In this document: in pieces, positions 46,077 to 54,702 of the stretch
How positions within the stretch are numbered: position 1 is the stretch's first letter
How the letters are laid out: each line of letters begins with the position of its first letter
Origin: Aquimarina sp. RZ0
Lineage (GTDB): Bacteria; Bacteroidota; Bacteroidia; Flavobacteriales; Flavobacteriaceae
Assembly (NCBI RefSeq): GCF_008370685.1
Contig: NZ_VTZU01000026.1
Coordinates: forward strand, 1 to 64,000
Direction: 5' to 3'
Length of the DNA stretch: 64,000 nt
The notes under the pieces: generated by a model
Seen by the model: the letters and a program-made list of their open reading frames with translations, nothing else
Database searches by the model: none
Told to the model about the DNA's origin: nothing
Made by a program: the position numbers and the translations under genes

Positions 46077-47579
46077 ATGGCAAATGTAACTAAACCCGAA
46101 TTTAAAGAGAAGTATGATAACTTTATCGGAGGTAAATTCGTTGCCCCTACAAAAGGGCAATATTTTGAAAACATATCTCCTGTAAATGGTAAAGTATTTA
46201 CACAAGCAGCAAGATCTACTCAAGAAGATATAGATCTTGCATTGGATGCAGCACATGAAGCTTTTCCGGCATGGAGTACTTCTTCTGCGACAGAACGTAG
46301 TAATGTGTTATTAAAAATTGCTCAGGTTATGGAGGATAACTTAGAGTATTTAGCAACTTTAGAAACGATAGATAATGGCAAACCAATTCGTGAAACTCGT
46401 GCAGCAGATATCCCGTATTGTATAGATCACTTCCGTTATTTTGCAGGTGTTATACGGGCAGATGAAGGCAGTATATCAGAACACGACAAAGACACTATTA
46501 GTATTGTATTACACGAGCCAATTGGTGTTGTTGGAGAAATAATTCCCTGGAATTTTCCAATGCTAATGGTCGCCTGGAAAATTGCACCAGCATTAGCAGC
46601 AGGCTGTACAGCTGTTGTTAAACCAGCAGAACAAACACCAACAAGTGTTATGATCTTAATGGAGCTAATTGGAGACATTTTACCAGCAGGTGTATTAAAC
46701 ATTGTAACTGGTTTTGGTAAAGAAGCCGGAGCCGCTTTGGCAACGTCCAAACGTATTGCAAAACTATCATTTACGGGATCTACAGACACTGGACGTACAG
46801 TATTACATAATGCAGCAGAAAATATTATTCCCGTAACAATGGAACTAGGTGGTAAATCTCCTAACATTTTCTTTCCGTCTGTAGCAGATCAAGACGATGA
46901 GTTCTTTAGTAAAGCTATAGAAGGAGCTTTAATGTTTGCCTTAAACCAAGGTGAAATCTGTACTTGTCCTTCTCGTATTTTAGTGCACGAAGATATAGCA
47001 GATCGTTTTGTAGAAAAAATGAAAGAACGTTTGAAACTAATTAAGCAAGGTGACCCATTAGATCCGGAAACTATGATTGGTTCTCAGGTATCTAAAGCGC
47101 AATACGAAAAAATACTTAACTACATCAAAATTGGTAAAGAAGAAGGTGCAGCTGTATTAGCTGGTGGTGATGCTGGTAGCTATGAAGGTGAATTATCCGA
47201 TGGTTACTACGTACAACCAACGGTTTTACAGGGTGATAACAAAATGCGTGTTTTCCAAGAAGAAATTTTTGGTCCTGTTGTAGCACTAACAACATTTAGC
47301 TCTACAGAAGAAGCCATTGCTATTGCTAATGATACACCTTACGGATTAGGTGCCGGTGTCTGGTCTAGAGATGCTCACGAGTTATATCAGGTACCACGTG
47401 CTATACAGGCAGGTAGAGTTTGGGTAAACCAATACAATACATATCCTGCACACGCTCCTTTTGGTGGTGTTAAGGAATCTGGTTTTGGTCGTGAAAACCA
47501 CAAAATGGCTTTGGATCACTATCGTGTTGTAAAAAATATGTTAATCTCCTATGACAAAAAGCCAATGGGCTTCTTTTAA
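46077..47579 (+). CDS. NAD(P)+-dependent aldehyde dehydrogenase
   Basis: A 500-aa ALDH superfamily enzyme that oxidises an aldehyde to the acid in the cytoplasm. Motifs seen are [32 protein letters not shown], the general-base [12 protein letters not shown] and the catalytic cysteine region [14 protein letters not shown], then EEIFGPV. It is closest in look to acetaldehyde/chloroacetaldehyde dehydrogenases (ExaC/AldB type). Its codon use appears more regular than that of the surrounding orphan genes. A 22-codon open frame at 45995-46063 precedes it but is probably not a gene. A family A element starts 11 bases after the stop. Confidence 0.9.
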   Translation: MANVTKPEFKEKYDNFIGGKFVAPTKGQYFENISPVNGKVFTQAARSTQEDIDLALDAAHEAFPAWSTSSATERSNVLLKIAQVMEDNLEYLATLETIDNGKPIRETRAADIPYCIDHFRYFAGVIRADEGSISEHDKDTISIVLHEPIGVVGEIIPWNFPMLMVAWKIAPALAAGCTAVVKPAEQTPTSVMILMELIGDILPAGVLNIVTGFGKEAGAALATSKRIAKLSFTGSTDTGRTVLHNAAENIIPVTMELGGKSPNIFFPSVADQDDEFFSKAIEGALMFALNQGEICTCPSRILVHEDIADRFVEKMKERLKLIKQGDPLDPETMIGSQVSKAQYEKILNYIKIGKEEGAAVLAGGDAGSYEGELSDGYYVQPTVLQGDNKMRVFQEEIFGPVVALTTFSSTEEAIAIANDTPYGLGAGVWSRDAHELYQVPRAIQAGRVWVNQYNTYPAHAPFGGVKESGFGRENHKMALDHYRVVKNMLISYDKKPMGFF

Positions 47580-47590
47580 TTGGAACTAAT

Positions 47591-47748
47591 ACGATTTATA
47601 ACTAAAAATTTCGCATATTCATCGTTTCTTTTTCCTTTCTACTTCGTTTAAAAAATAAACCGTAGCTATAGCTATACTTGATTTTTTTGCCTTGCATAAA
47701 GAAAAAATAATTCAATGAATTTATACGAATTTTTTAATCACAAATCGT
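47591..47748 (+). mobile_element. Family A element, copy 4
   Basis: 158 bp with AT at 47589-47590 and 47749-47750, immediately downstream of the aldehyde dehydrogenase stop. Near-identical to the other copies. Confidence 0.88.
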
Positions 47749-47879
47749 ATAACAATTAAATTTCAAAACAAAACCATTTCTCAAATAAGGTTAGCTACAG
47801 AGATCATTTCTTTTTTCTTTCACCTTAATTAAAAAATGATTTGATTCAGTTTATGGTGATTTCATCTAAGAACAGATAT

Positions 47880-47909
47880 AAAACCCCGGACTATTCTGGG
47901 GTTTTTGTT
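47880..47909 (+). terminator. Rho-independent terminator
   Basis: AAAACCCCGGACTATTCTGGGGTTTTTG has a GC-rich stem CCCC/GGGG and a T run. It is probably the aldehyde dehydrogenase terminator, pushed downstream by the element insertion. Confidence 0.85.
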
Positions 47910-48050
47910 TAAACCTAAGGCCTTAATCACAACCGAATAAAACATACACATCCCGTAAAATCATGTTATCCTTTCGGATACATAAGCATGATTGCAATTA
48001 TACGTACTCTTATTGGTTGATTACTCCTTTTGAAGGTACATTAAAATCTT

Positions 48051-48147
48051 TACTCGATAATCGAGATTTAAATGCTCTGAGGCTTGCCTCAAAATCAAAA
48101 TGTTTTTTTCAATAAATGCCTCGTGAGCGTGCCCCGAAGTAGTTACT
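48051..48147. repeat. REP-like repeat copy 4, long form
   Basis: ACTCGATAATCGAGATTTAA, CTGAGGCTTGCCTCA hairpin, then a second half with TGCCTCGTGAGCGTGCCCCG and TAGTTACT. The best long representative of the family. Confidence 0.7.
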
Positions 48148-48362
48148 GCTTTTAGAGTTGTTCTATTCAATGACATTCCAAAAAAAGTAACAATGGCTCC
48201 TATTAATAAGGTTTTTGGTGCTTAACCCAATGTTTAGGGCTTTAATTAAGTCCGTCAAATCTTTTTGGTTTACGACTTCGTTTTTAGTTACTATTTTGGT
48301 AGTCGTAGTCTTTCGGTAGGCTTTATAATGAAAAGACAAAAAAAAACAGCTAAGCTCTTGAT

Positions 48363-48588
48363 TAAAAGCATACTAATTTTAATTCCCTGACTAGTCAAGA
48401 AATAGCTGAACAGTTTCAATATATAAATTCAAATGATAAATAGATTTTTTAAGGTACCATGTACTTTTCAGAAGATGGCACTGCCACCCCTACTATAGAA
48501 ATGATTGTATAAATCATTGTTTATACGGATAATTCTCTTTTATTAGTAGGTTTTATTAATTTAGAGAATTATTAGGGTAACTATATTC
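48363..48588 (+). repeat. Dispersed degenerate repeat family E, copy 2
   Basis: Shares about three quarters of its bases with 41672-41897. A frame reads NFNSLTSQEIAEQFQYINSN before stops. It ends directly at AATGTTAGCGTGC, an attC right-end-like core at 48592-48598. Confidence 0.5.
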
Positions 48589-48615
48589 AATGTTAGCGTG
48601 CATTTGAAAAAGGTA

Positions 48616-49330
48616 ATGGATAAAAAAGCAAAATCAATTCTATTTAAAACTTATTGGAGCTCCCAAGGTTGGAAACGTGAGTATGAAACCGATCCTATAG
48701 ACTTTGAATATGCTAAATCCAAAGGGTTAATGTTTGACCAAGTTTCATTCTCAATGAATGAGATTAAATCCAATCTGAAAAGTTTGTTAAGTCAAATCGA
48801 AGAAAAGAAAATAACTAAAGGATTTTTATCAAGTTTGAGTAATAAAAGACTCGATTGGCGTTCTGCTCTTGCAAGTTATTTTAATGCCAAAACTTATACT
48901 TGAAGGCAAAAGAGAATTTTATCGTCCTGAAATTTTTAAGTACGAAAATGAAGATCTTAATGTTCTAAATTTTGAGCGTATAAAATGGAGTGGAGTTAGA
49001 CATTCAGACTTGCTCTACAATTATCTTGATTTAAAGCTATTTGAACAAGAAAATATTTCTGAACCAACCGAATCAGACATTCAGACTTTTAAAGATATTT
49101 TAAAATGCATAAATGATTCAGAACCTGGAGAATATCCAGGAAAGCTAAGAGATAGACTAAAAGATGTAATGAAAGGAAGTAAAAATGAACGACATACAAT
49201 AATGGAAATTCTTGGTTGTTCTGAAATTCTGGAACCTAAAAGTTATGATAGACCTACAACAGGAAGACACGATTGGGTTTTTGTTGAGTATTGGAGAGGA
49301 GAAGATAAGTTCAATAATAAAAATAGTTAA
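48616..49330 (+). pseudogene. Orphan hypothetical gene with a frameshift
   Basis: Two frames belong together. The first runs from MDKKAKSILFKTYWSSQGWK to LDWRSALASYFNAK, the second from PKLILEGKREFYRPEIFKYE to HDWVFVEYWRGEDKF. The shift falls near 48885-48895, where both frames read the same bases. The protein family is one I have seen as hypothetical in this phylum but cannot name. About 235 aa if repaired. It is preceded 18 bases upstream by an attC-like GTTAGCG core, as with other orphan genes here. The two parts could also be separate overlapping genes, which I think is less likely. Confidence 0.6.
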
Positions 49331-49469
49331 TGAATACTTTGGACAGTATCTGAAATAAAAAACGGCACAATAATAAATCATATAGTTATCCTTAAACCAT
49401 ATTCCGATTTTCCAAAAGGGACAGATATTTGGAAGTAAAAATACGATTTTGATTTTTAAGGATTGTTAG

Positions 49470-49626
49470 TAGTCAGTGAGATAGTATTTGATCTTCCAAA
49501 ACAATTTGGAGTTTTCAAAATAAGTAGATCAAAAGGTAAATTGAATGGAGGCGCTTATGGTGTTATAATACAGAAAGAGAATGATACTTGGAAGATTGTG
49601 GATATAATTTTACATACGATTTCATA
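49470..49626 (+). pseudogene. 3' coding remnant
   Basis: An open frame without start reads SEIVFDLPKQFGVFKISRSK, then GGAYGVIIQKENDTWKIVDI and a stop. The end resembles NTF2/SnoaL-like domains, but the assignment is weak. It follows ATTGTTAGTAG, another GTTAG core. Confidence 0.35.
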
Positions 49627-49681
49627 AAAACGTGCTATTACAAAAAATACTGGATAGTTAAATCCTTTCCAACTTTCAGAA

Positions 49682-49714
49682 AAAAAGAAGCTGACTTTTG
49701 AGACAGCTTCTTTA
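49682..49714 (-). terminator. Terminator of the leader-peptide gene
   Basis: GAAGCTG and CAGCTTC arms with T runs on both sides, 40 bases beyond the minus-strand stop of the small peptide gene. Confidence 0.8.
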
Positions 49715-49754
49715 TGAAAAAGTTAAATAATAAAAATTCTGACTTTAAAAGTTA

Positions 49755-49931
49755 CTAACAAATATATCCATCTTCGAATGATACAAAACAACAAACTTTA
49801 ACACCATCTACAAATATAAATGAACCATCTCCACCACAGAAATTTCCTAGTCCAATTCCTCCGTTAATGTCTTGTTGTTCATTTTTAGATAATTTTTGAG
49901 ATCCTTTTAAATTTAATAATGAGTTTTTCAT
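49755..49931 (-). CDS. Double-glycine leader peptide, RiPP/bacteriocin-like precursor (58 aa)
   Basis: I found this frame by hand translation; it is short. It begins MKNSLLNLKGSQKLSKNEQQ and continues DINGG, the LSKxEQxxIxGG leader typical of Bacteroidota natural-product precursors that are cut and exported by a peptidase-containing ABC transporter. Cleavage after G25 leaves a 33-residue core starting IGLGNFCGG, with Cys at 32, 47, 48 and 58, rich in Gly, Phe and Val. The cysteines could form disulfides or thioether links. No maturation enzyme or transporter gene is within the window, so it depends on proteins elsewhere. It has its own terminator. Strong leader match; function inferred. Confidence 0.75.
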   Translation of the reverse strand: MKNSLLNLKGSQKLSKNEQQDINGGIGLGNFCGGDGSFIFVDGVKVCCFVSFEDGYIC

Positions 49932-50302
49932 AATTGTGTACTTTGAGTTAATAAATATTTAGAAAAAATTAATAATTGTAATATCCAACACTCTTAATCC
50001 CTTATTGTGTTTTACAGAACCAAAACTAAATAACTTGTAATATTTACATTACCCTGTTTTCAGTGATATTTATCAAATATATCTACGAGTTTCTAGATGT
50101 AAAGAAAAACCAATAAAGAGAATATCAATTAGGCAAAGTTTTATGATTATATGTATTATCCACCCAATACCGAGGAGAGTTAAAGGTATTAAACATTATA
50201 GTGACCGATTTATAGTATTTTCTTAATACTGATGTTAGCAATATAAATCCCATCTATGAATTATACTAACTGCGAATAGGTTAAAACTAGAATACTAGTC
50301 TT

Positions 50303-50350
50303 CTCTATATCCTACTTCTTAGAATCCGATGGATATAGAGTTTTCGTTTT
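50303..50350 (+). terminator. Orphan terminator hairpin
   Basis: CTCTATATCC (50303-50312) and GGATATAGAG (50331-50340) followed by TTTTCGTTTT. No intact plus-strand gene ends just upstream. The span 49932-50302 holds no gene that I can support; a GTTAGCA core lies near 50233. Confidence 0.7.
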
Positions 50351-50402
50351 ACTCGATAATCGAGATTTAAATGCTCCGAGGCTTGCCTCGAGGTAGTTTA
50401 CG
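50348..50402. repeat. REP-like repeat copy 5 (short consensus form)
   Basis: ACTCGATAATCGAGATTTAA followed by GCTCCGAGGCTTGCCTCGAG and GTAGTTTAC. This is the clearest short form, with a perfect CCGAGGC-TT-GCCTCGG-type hairpin. Confidence 0.7.
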
Positions 50403-50460
50403 CCCTTTTTCTGACATCCAAAAACTAAATATCAACTAAACAATATTTACTTTATTGAAG

Positions 50461-50655
50461 TCATTTAGACTTTTTGTTTAAGAATTTTTTCAATGCAATT
50501 ACAATGAATGTGATATAGTTTAGGGTTTCCCAGCAGCTTTTGGAAGTGTCGAACCTGTTGAGTAGAGAACGATAGCTGTCCATCCAGACATTGGTTCGCT
50601 CTATGGCATATCTCAGATTGTATAATTCTTGATCAAAGTACTCTTTGATCTGTAC
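50461..50655 (-). pseudogene. C-terminal remnant of an IS5-family transposase
   Basis: Hand translation gives YNLRYAIERTNVWMDSYRSL followed by LNRFDTSKSCWETLNYITF and IVIALKKFLNKKSK with a stop. The ERT-x-[WA]-[ML]-D...LL-x-RF-[DE]-T pattern is the C-terminal catalytic Glu region of IS5-type transposases. Only about 65 residues remain. It is relevant because family C elements have IS5/IS1031-type ends. Confidence 0.7.
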
Positions 50656-51134
50656 ACAACCGAAAGGCTTGTGAGTAGAAACCCATTACTAATCATAGTG
50701 TACCGAGCAAGCAACAAACGCCGAAATATTTGTTGTAAACTATATTAAAGATGGTGGAACCGATCCACTAATGTCTCTTTATTTAGCAATGTAAATAATC
50801 ATTTTATTACTGTAGCTACATATTTTGTCAGTGTAGATGGTCATTTTACTATAGTAGATGCATATTTTGTCAGTGTAGATGGTCATTTTATTATAGTAGA
50901 TGCATATTTTGTCATTGTAGATAGTCATTTTATTACGGTAGCTATATATTTTCTCAGTGTAGATGGTCATTTTATTACGGTAGTTGCAAATTTTGACAGG
51001 TAATTCTATATTGGATGGTATAAGGTGTTGGATAGCGGGAAAATACAACTATATAGAAATAATTTGCTCAAAAGTTTTATCCTAACCATATTTTGGATAT
51101 TTTCACTTCACCAATGATATAACAGGCATATGCT
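50656..51134. other. Degraded region with a 42-bp tandem repeat
   Basis: Contains a start-less plus frame TEQATNAEIFVVNYIKDGG, the minisatellite at 50797-51008, and nothing else recognisable. Confidence 0.35.
50797..51008 (+). repeat. Five 42-bp tandem repeats
   Basis: Units such as GTCATTTTACTATAGTAGAT followed by GCATATTTTGTCAGTGTAGATG repeat at exact 42-base spacing with few changes. In one plus frame each unit reads GHFTIVDAYFVSVD, alternating polar and hydrophobic residues like a beta strand. The minus frame reads NKMTIYTDKIC-like units. No clear start codon exists for either, so coding is unproven. Confidence 0.8.
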
Positions 51135-51417
51135 ATGGCTTTTCTTGCAAAACTATTTATCCAGACCGAAGAACGAAATGTACTGGATGCCAAATTTGTA
51201 TATAATCAGTTGGTGTATGATAATGGTCGTCCGCATCCGTATATACAGAATGGTAAAATTAACCTTAGCATAGCCTCCACTGGTAATGACTAGCTCTTTT
51301 ATGACGGGATGTTTTCTGACTATCTGATGTATAACGGATGTATTCGTTTTTATAAAAGGGGATGGGTTTAGCAAGCTTTTTGATAATTATCCGGATAAGT
51401 TTCAGCCTTACAAATAA
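51135..51417 (+). pseudogene. tssD: Type VI secretion tube protein TssD (Hcp) pseudogene
   Basis: Reads MAFLAKLFIQTEERNVLDAK and PHPYIQNGKINLSIASTGND, then a TAG where Glu is expected, then LFYDGMFSDYLMYNGCIRFY, and after a one-base shift DGFSKLF. This is the Bacteroidota TssD pattern (SFLAKL, ESTGNDELFY, GxIxFYKRDGxSKLF). Intact TssD is about 130 aa; here the last third is lost. It indicates a former T6SS(iii) or orphan Hcp locus. No other tss gene is in the window. Confidence 0.8.
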
Positions 51418-51420
51418 GTC

Positions 51421-51903
51421 AAATAATGTTGGTTTTGGTACAGACGTTTCTGATAACGAAAAAAATATTAGTGAATTTATTTCTGAAACGGGAAACTACG
51501 AAATTGAAATAAATACACAAAGTAATGGTATTTTAATAAAAGATATAGAAATAGCAGATAGTAGAATTACTTTGGTGTTTAATAAAAAGATTTTGATTTT
51601 GAATTAAGGAGAGTTAATGATGAAGGAAATCAACTAAATAATACAGCTACGGATAATTTAGCAGAAACTTTTGTATCTACTGATAATATTAGAGTTTTAT
51701 TTTTTCAATTGGAAAATTCTGACTTACAAAATGATGGTAATTCCTTCGCAGATATTATTTGGGAGGTTGAAGGAGAGACAGATAATGATGGAACTATAAC
51801 AGAACAAAATAATGGGGGAGAGGATGTTTATGAATTTATTCCTGCCCCTATAAATAGACCTAACCAGACGGGAAATGGGTCTAGACAACCTAATACTCCA
51901 ATA
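51421..51903 (+). pseudogene. Unrecognised frameshifted gene remnant
   Basis: From about 51421 a frame reads NVGFGTDVSDNEKNISEFIS to SRITLVFNKK. A one-base shift near 51590 continues DFDFELRRVNDEGNQLNN, then DNIRVLFFQLENSDLQNDGN and EDVYEFIPAPINRPNQTG, up to the element at 51906. It looks like a secreted or lipid-anchored protein body. No start and no family is evident. It directly follows the TssD remnant. Confidence 0.5.
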
Positions 51904-51905
51904 AT

Positions 51906-52063
51906 ACGATTTATAACTAAAAATTTCGCATATTCATCGTTTCTTTTTCCTTTCTACTTCGTTTAAAAAATAAACCGTAGCTATAGCTATGTTTGATTTT
52001 TTTGCCTTGCATAAAGAAAAAATAATTCAATGAATTTATACGAATTTTTTAATCACAAATCGT
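51906..52063 (+). mobile_element. Family A element, copy 5
   Basis: 158 bp with AT at 51904-51905 and 52064-52065. It separates an unknown gene remnant from an S41 protease fragment. Here removal does not join the two frames, so the flanks are probably parts of different genes brought together by deletion or recombination. Confidence 0.88.
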
Positions 52064-52515
52064 ATAAAAAAACAATTGCATTTTCAAAAAAAGCAAAGTT
52101 CCAGAATGGATTTACTAAAAAGCAGACTATTTATATAGAACCAGGAAAAAAAACGTATAGCCATGACCTGTATATATTGACAAGTTATCAAACTGCTAGC
52201 GCAGGAGAAACATTTGATTTGGCATCTCAGAATGTACCAAATTCAAAAAGAATTGGCTCAAATACCGAAGGAATTTTATCTGATATTCTTTCAAAAAAAC
52301 TACCAAATGGCTGGGAATATGAACTTTCAAATGAAATCTATGAAGGTTCACATGGAATAAATTATGAACGTAATGGCATCCCGGCAGATTATAATTTAAA
52401 CTATAGTAGGGATGGAAAAGAATTTTATAATAACTTGCTGCTAGCACTAAAGACAGAAGATAATGCAATTAAAAAAGTAATAGCGCTAACAACAAACGAT
52501 CTCAAGAAGGAGTAA
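52030..52515 (+). pseudogene. S41 protease C-terminal fragment fused to an element-borne start
   Basis: The first 12 codons (MNLYEFFNHKSY) come from the family A element; the rest is host sequence starting KKTIAFSKKAKFQNG. The part YILTSYQTASAGETFDLASQ with the S in TASAGE and NVPNSKRIGSNTEGILSDIL matches the catalytic end of tail-specific S41 proteases, followed by the C-terminal GIPADYNLNYSRDG segment. The PDZ-like and N-terminal domains and any signal peptide are missing. The chimeric ORF of 161 aa could be translated, but it lacks most of the enzyme. Confidence 0.7.
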
Positions 52516-52714
52516 AGCATTCAATAGAACTTTCTCTACAATCGAATTAATTCATAAAAAAAAGTATAAAAAACAAAGTACTGAATATCTGGACGCTATC
52601 AAGAGAAGAAAGATATATGGGATGTAGTAAATTGAGCACAATGAGAATCGATACAACAAAAGAGAAGTTAAAACGATAGCAATGTTAGGAAGAAGTTATA
52701 AGTCTTAGTAAGAA

Positions 52715-53437
52715 ATGCGTACCATCACAAGAAAATCTGAAATTAAGGAACTACTGACCAAATGCCTCAAAAGATATCAGGCAGAAGGCATAAACTGTTT
52801 AATAACAGAAATCAACCAGGAGATTCTTTCTCATAAAGTTAAGTTTCCTCTTTTAGAATTCTGTGCTGACAAAATATATGAAGTAGTGGCAAAAAACCAT
52901 CATATTCCTTTTTGTGATAAGATTCAATCCTTAAAAACAGAAGGAGGGAACGTACTACTAGGTATCATTTTACAAAAAGGATTAGAAAAAAACTTCCATC
53001 AGTCCATTCATAAAGCAACACAATATATCGCAGAAGCAGATATCTGGTATGTCTGCGACATTATTGGAGAACGTGTATATGGATATTCCTTATTACATCA
53101 ACCAGACAAAACAATTCCTGAACTAAAAAAACTATCAATGCATCCGGTACATTGGGTTATCCGATCTTTGGGAGCAGGAACGCACTATGCAATAAAAAAA
53201 GGATTAGACAAAGAAAACGTAAAAACTATGTTCAAAATCCTCTTATCCAAAGCAGATACAAACAATAAAGAAGTAAAGCAAGGGATAGGATGGGCTGCAA
53301 AAACTACTGCAAAGTTTCATCCTGATATCATTGAGCAATATAAGTTTGACATTGAGAATACTAAACAAGTAGCAAACTGGTTTCGCATAAAAATAGAAAT
53401 TGGCTTGCATAGATATCAGTATGGCAAAGAAAATTGA
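52715..53437 (+). CDS. DNA alkylation repair protein, AlkD-like HEAT-repeat type
   Basis: A 240-aa all-helical protein of the AlkD/AlkC-like glycosylase superfamily. Recognisable pieces are FCADKIYEVVAKNH near 50, EADIWYVCDIIGERV near 110, then HPVHWVIRSLGAGTHYAIKK and GIGWAAKTTAKFHPD. The acidic Asp in IWYVCD and a Trp lie where AlkD has its catalytic and base-contacting residues, though I cannot confirm the alignment. Its 3' end overlaps the start of a radical-SAM gene by 17 bases, implying coupled translation and shared DNA-repair function. Confidence 0.82.
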   Translation: MRTITRKSEIKELLTKCLKRYQAEGINCLITEINQEILSHKVKFPLLEFCADKIYEVVAKNHHIPFCDKIQSLKTEGGNVLLGIILQKGLEKNFHQSIHKATQYIAEADIWYVCDIIGERVYGYSLLHQPDKTIPELKKLSMHPVHWVIRSLGAGTHYAIKKGLDKENVKTMFKILLSKADTNNKEVKQGIGWAAKTTAKFHPDIIEQYKFDIENTKQVANWFRIKIEIGLHRYQYGKEN

Positions 53438-54308
53438 AGTAAAATCTATTCTCAACAAAACTAAAAAGCGAGACCCATGGTTCCTGGATGATTATACCAT
53501 AAATTTATATAGTAGTTGTTCTTTTAACTGTTTATACTGTTACATTAGAGGAAGTAAGTACGGAACGAATCTCGAGGACAGTGTATCCGTAAAAACTAAT
53601 GGGATCGAGATATTAGACAGACAGCTGTTTACTCGTGCCAGAAAAAATCAATACGGAATCATTGTGCTTTCTTCTGCGACAGACCCTTATTTGCAGATAG
53701 AGAAGAAATATAAACTGACCAGAGAGGCACTCAAAGTGATAGCAAAACATAAATTTCCGGTACATATACTTACAAAATCAGACTTAATTGAGCGAGATTT
53801 TGACTTGTTACATCAAATTAATAAAAATTCAATACTACCAATAGATTTACAAAGCAGGCTGGATAACAGAGGTGTTATTATTTCGTTTTCTTTTTCTACA
53901 CTCGATGATAAGGTGGCCAGAATATTTGAGAAAGGAGCCACAAAACCCAGTATTAGGCTGCAAGCAGTGCATAAGGCAGTACAAGAAAAATTTCATACCG
54001 GAATTAGCTTAATGCCTTTACTACCTTTTATTTCTGATACAACAGAACAGCTAGATTTATTTTTTTCAACATATAAGGCTCATAAGGTGCAGTATATACT
54101 TCCCGCTACCCTCACGCTTTTTGGAAACGGTATTGCAGATAGTAAAACATTGATGATGGATGCCATTCGTAAGCATTATCCCGAATTAGAACAACGATAT
54201 GTAAAGTATTTTAAAAATGGATCACAAATGCCCGCCTATTACAAAATAGCCTTTACAAAAAAGATGAAAGAATTAAGCCTCACCTATGGTATTAAAGATT
54301 ATATATGA
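53421..54308 (+). CDS. Spore-photoproduct-lyase-like radical SAM protein
   Basis: Radical SAM enzyme of about 295 aa. I start it at MAKKIEVKSIL (53421) rather than at 53400. The [4Fe-4S] motif is CSFNCLYCY (Cx3Cx2C). ILSSATDPYLQIEKKY-like and LTKSDLIERDFDLL motifs match the SPL/Rv2578c-type radical SAM family, with later SLMPLLPFISDT. Related proteins repair photoproducts or modify nucleic acid; this subgroup is not characterised. It is translationally coupled to the AlkD-like gene, which suggests a two-gene DNA-damage module. Confidence 0.85.
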   Translation: MAKKIEVKSILNKTKKRDPWFLDDYTINLYSSCSFNCLYCYIRGSKYGTNLEDSVSVKTNGIEILDRQLFTRARKNQYGIIVLSSATDPYLQIEKKYKLTREALKVIAKHKFPVHILTKSDLIERDFDLLHQINKNSILPIDLQSRLDNRGVIISFSFSTLDDKVARIFEKGATKPSIRLQAVHKAVQEKFHTGISLMPLLPFISDTTEQLDLFFSTYKAHKVQYILPATLTLFGNGIADSKTLMMDAIRKHYPELEQRYVKYFKNGSQMPAYYKIAFTKKMKELSLTYGIKDYI

Positions 54309-54486
54309 ACAAAATGTACCACTTCAGTACTTAAACCGGCTTCTATAGTGATTGATTTTGAATAAGAAATATTCAAAATTGTACTATAGAAGATGAGTTT
54401 ACTATTTCTATCTTAAAATTACCATTAGAACTTGCTCTTTCTCTACTTATGTATATGCATAAAAATAGATAAGCGCCATGAATTTG

Positions 54487-54630
54487 ATTAATCCAAAGCG
54501 CATCAGATTGAGGATGGAATGCGAATAAGAATTTTGTGTCAAACACACATGTCTTGGGTTTAGAAACCTGTTCTACATACATTTTGACGGTTTTTGATCT
54601 GCTACATTAATAACTCAGATTAAGAGAATC
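54487..54630. repeat. Dispersed repeat family D, copy 3
   Basis: TTAATCCAAAGCGCATCAGA, AAGAATTTTGTGTCAAACAC and TTTGACGGTTTTTGATCTGC match copy 1. It lies between the radical-SAM gene and the Crp gene. The rest of 54309-54702 shows nothing else. Confidence 0.55.
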
Positions 54631-54702
54631 AAAAGAAACAGTATTGATTATAAAATTAAACTTAAAAAGCTTCGTTGAGGATACAAACCTACAAACCGCA
54701 TC

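Noticed and set aside
50797..51008. CRISPR array
   Set aside because: The units are directly tandem at 42-bp spacing with no unique spacers and no cas genes nearby.
51906..52063. Fifth case of frame restoration by removing a family A element
   Set aside because: Removing the element with one AT puts the upstream frame two bases out of phase with the S41 fragment, so this site does not support, and is not counted in, the in-frame test.
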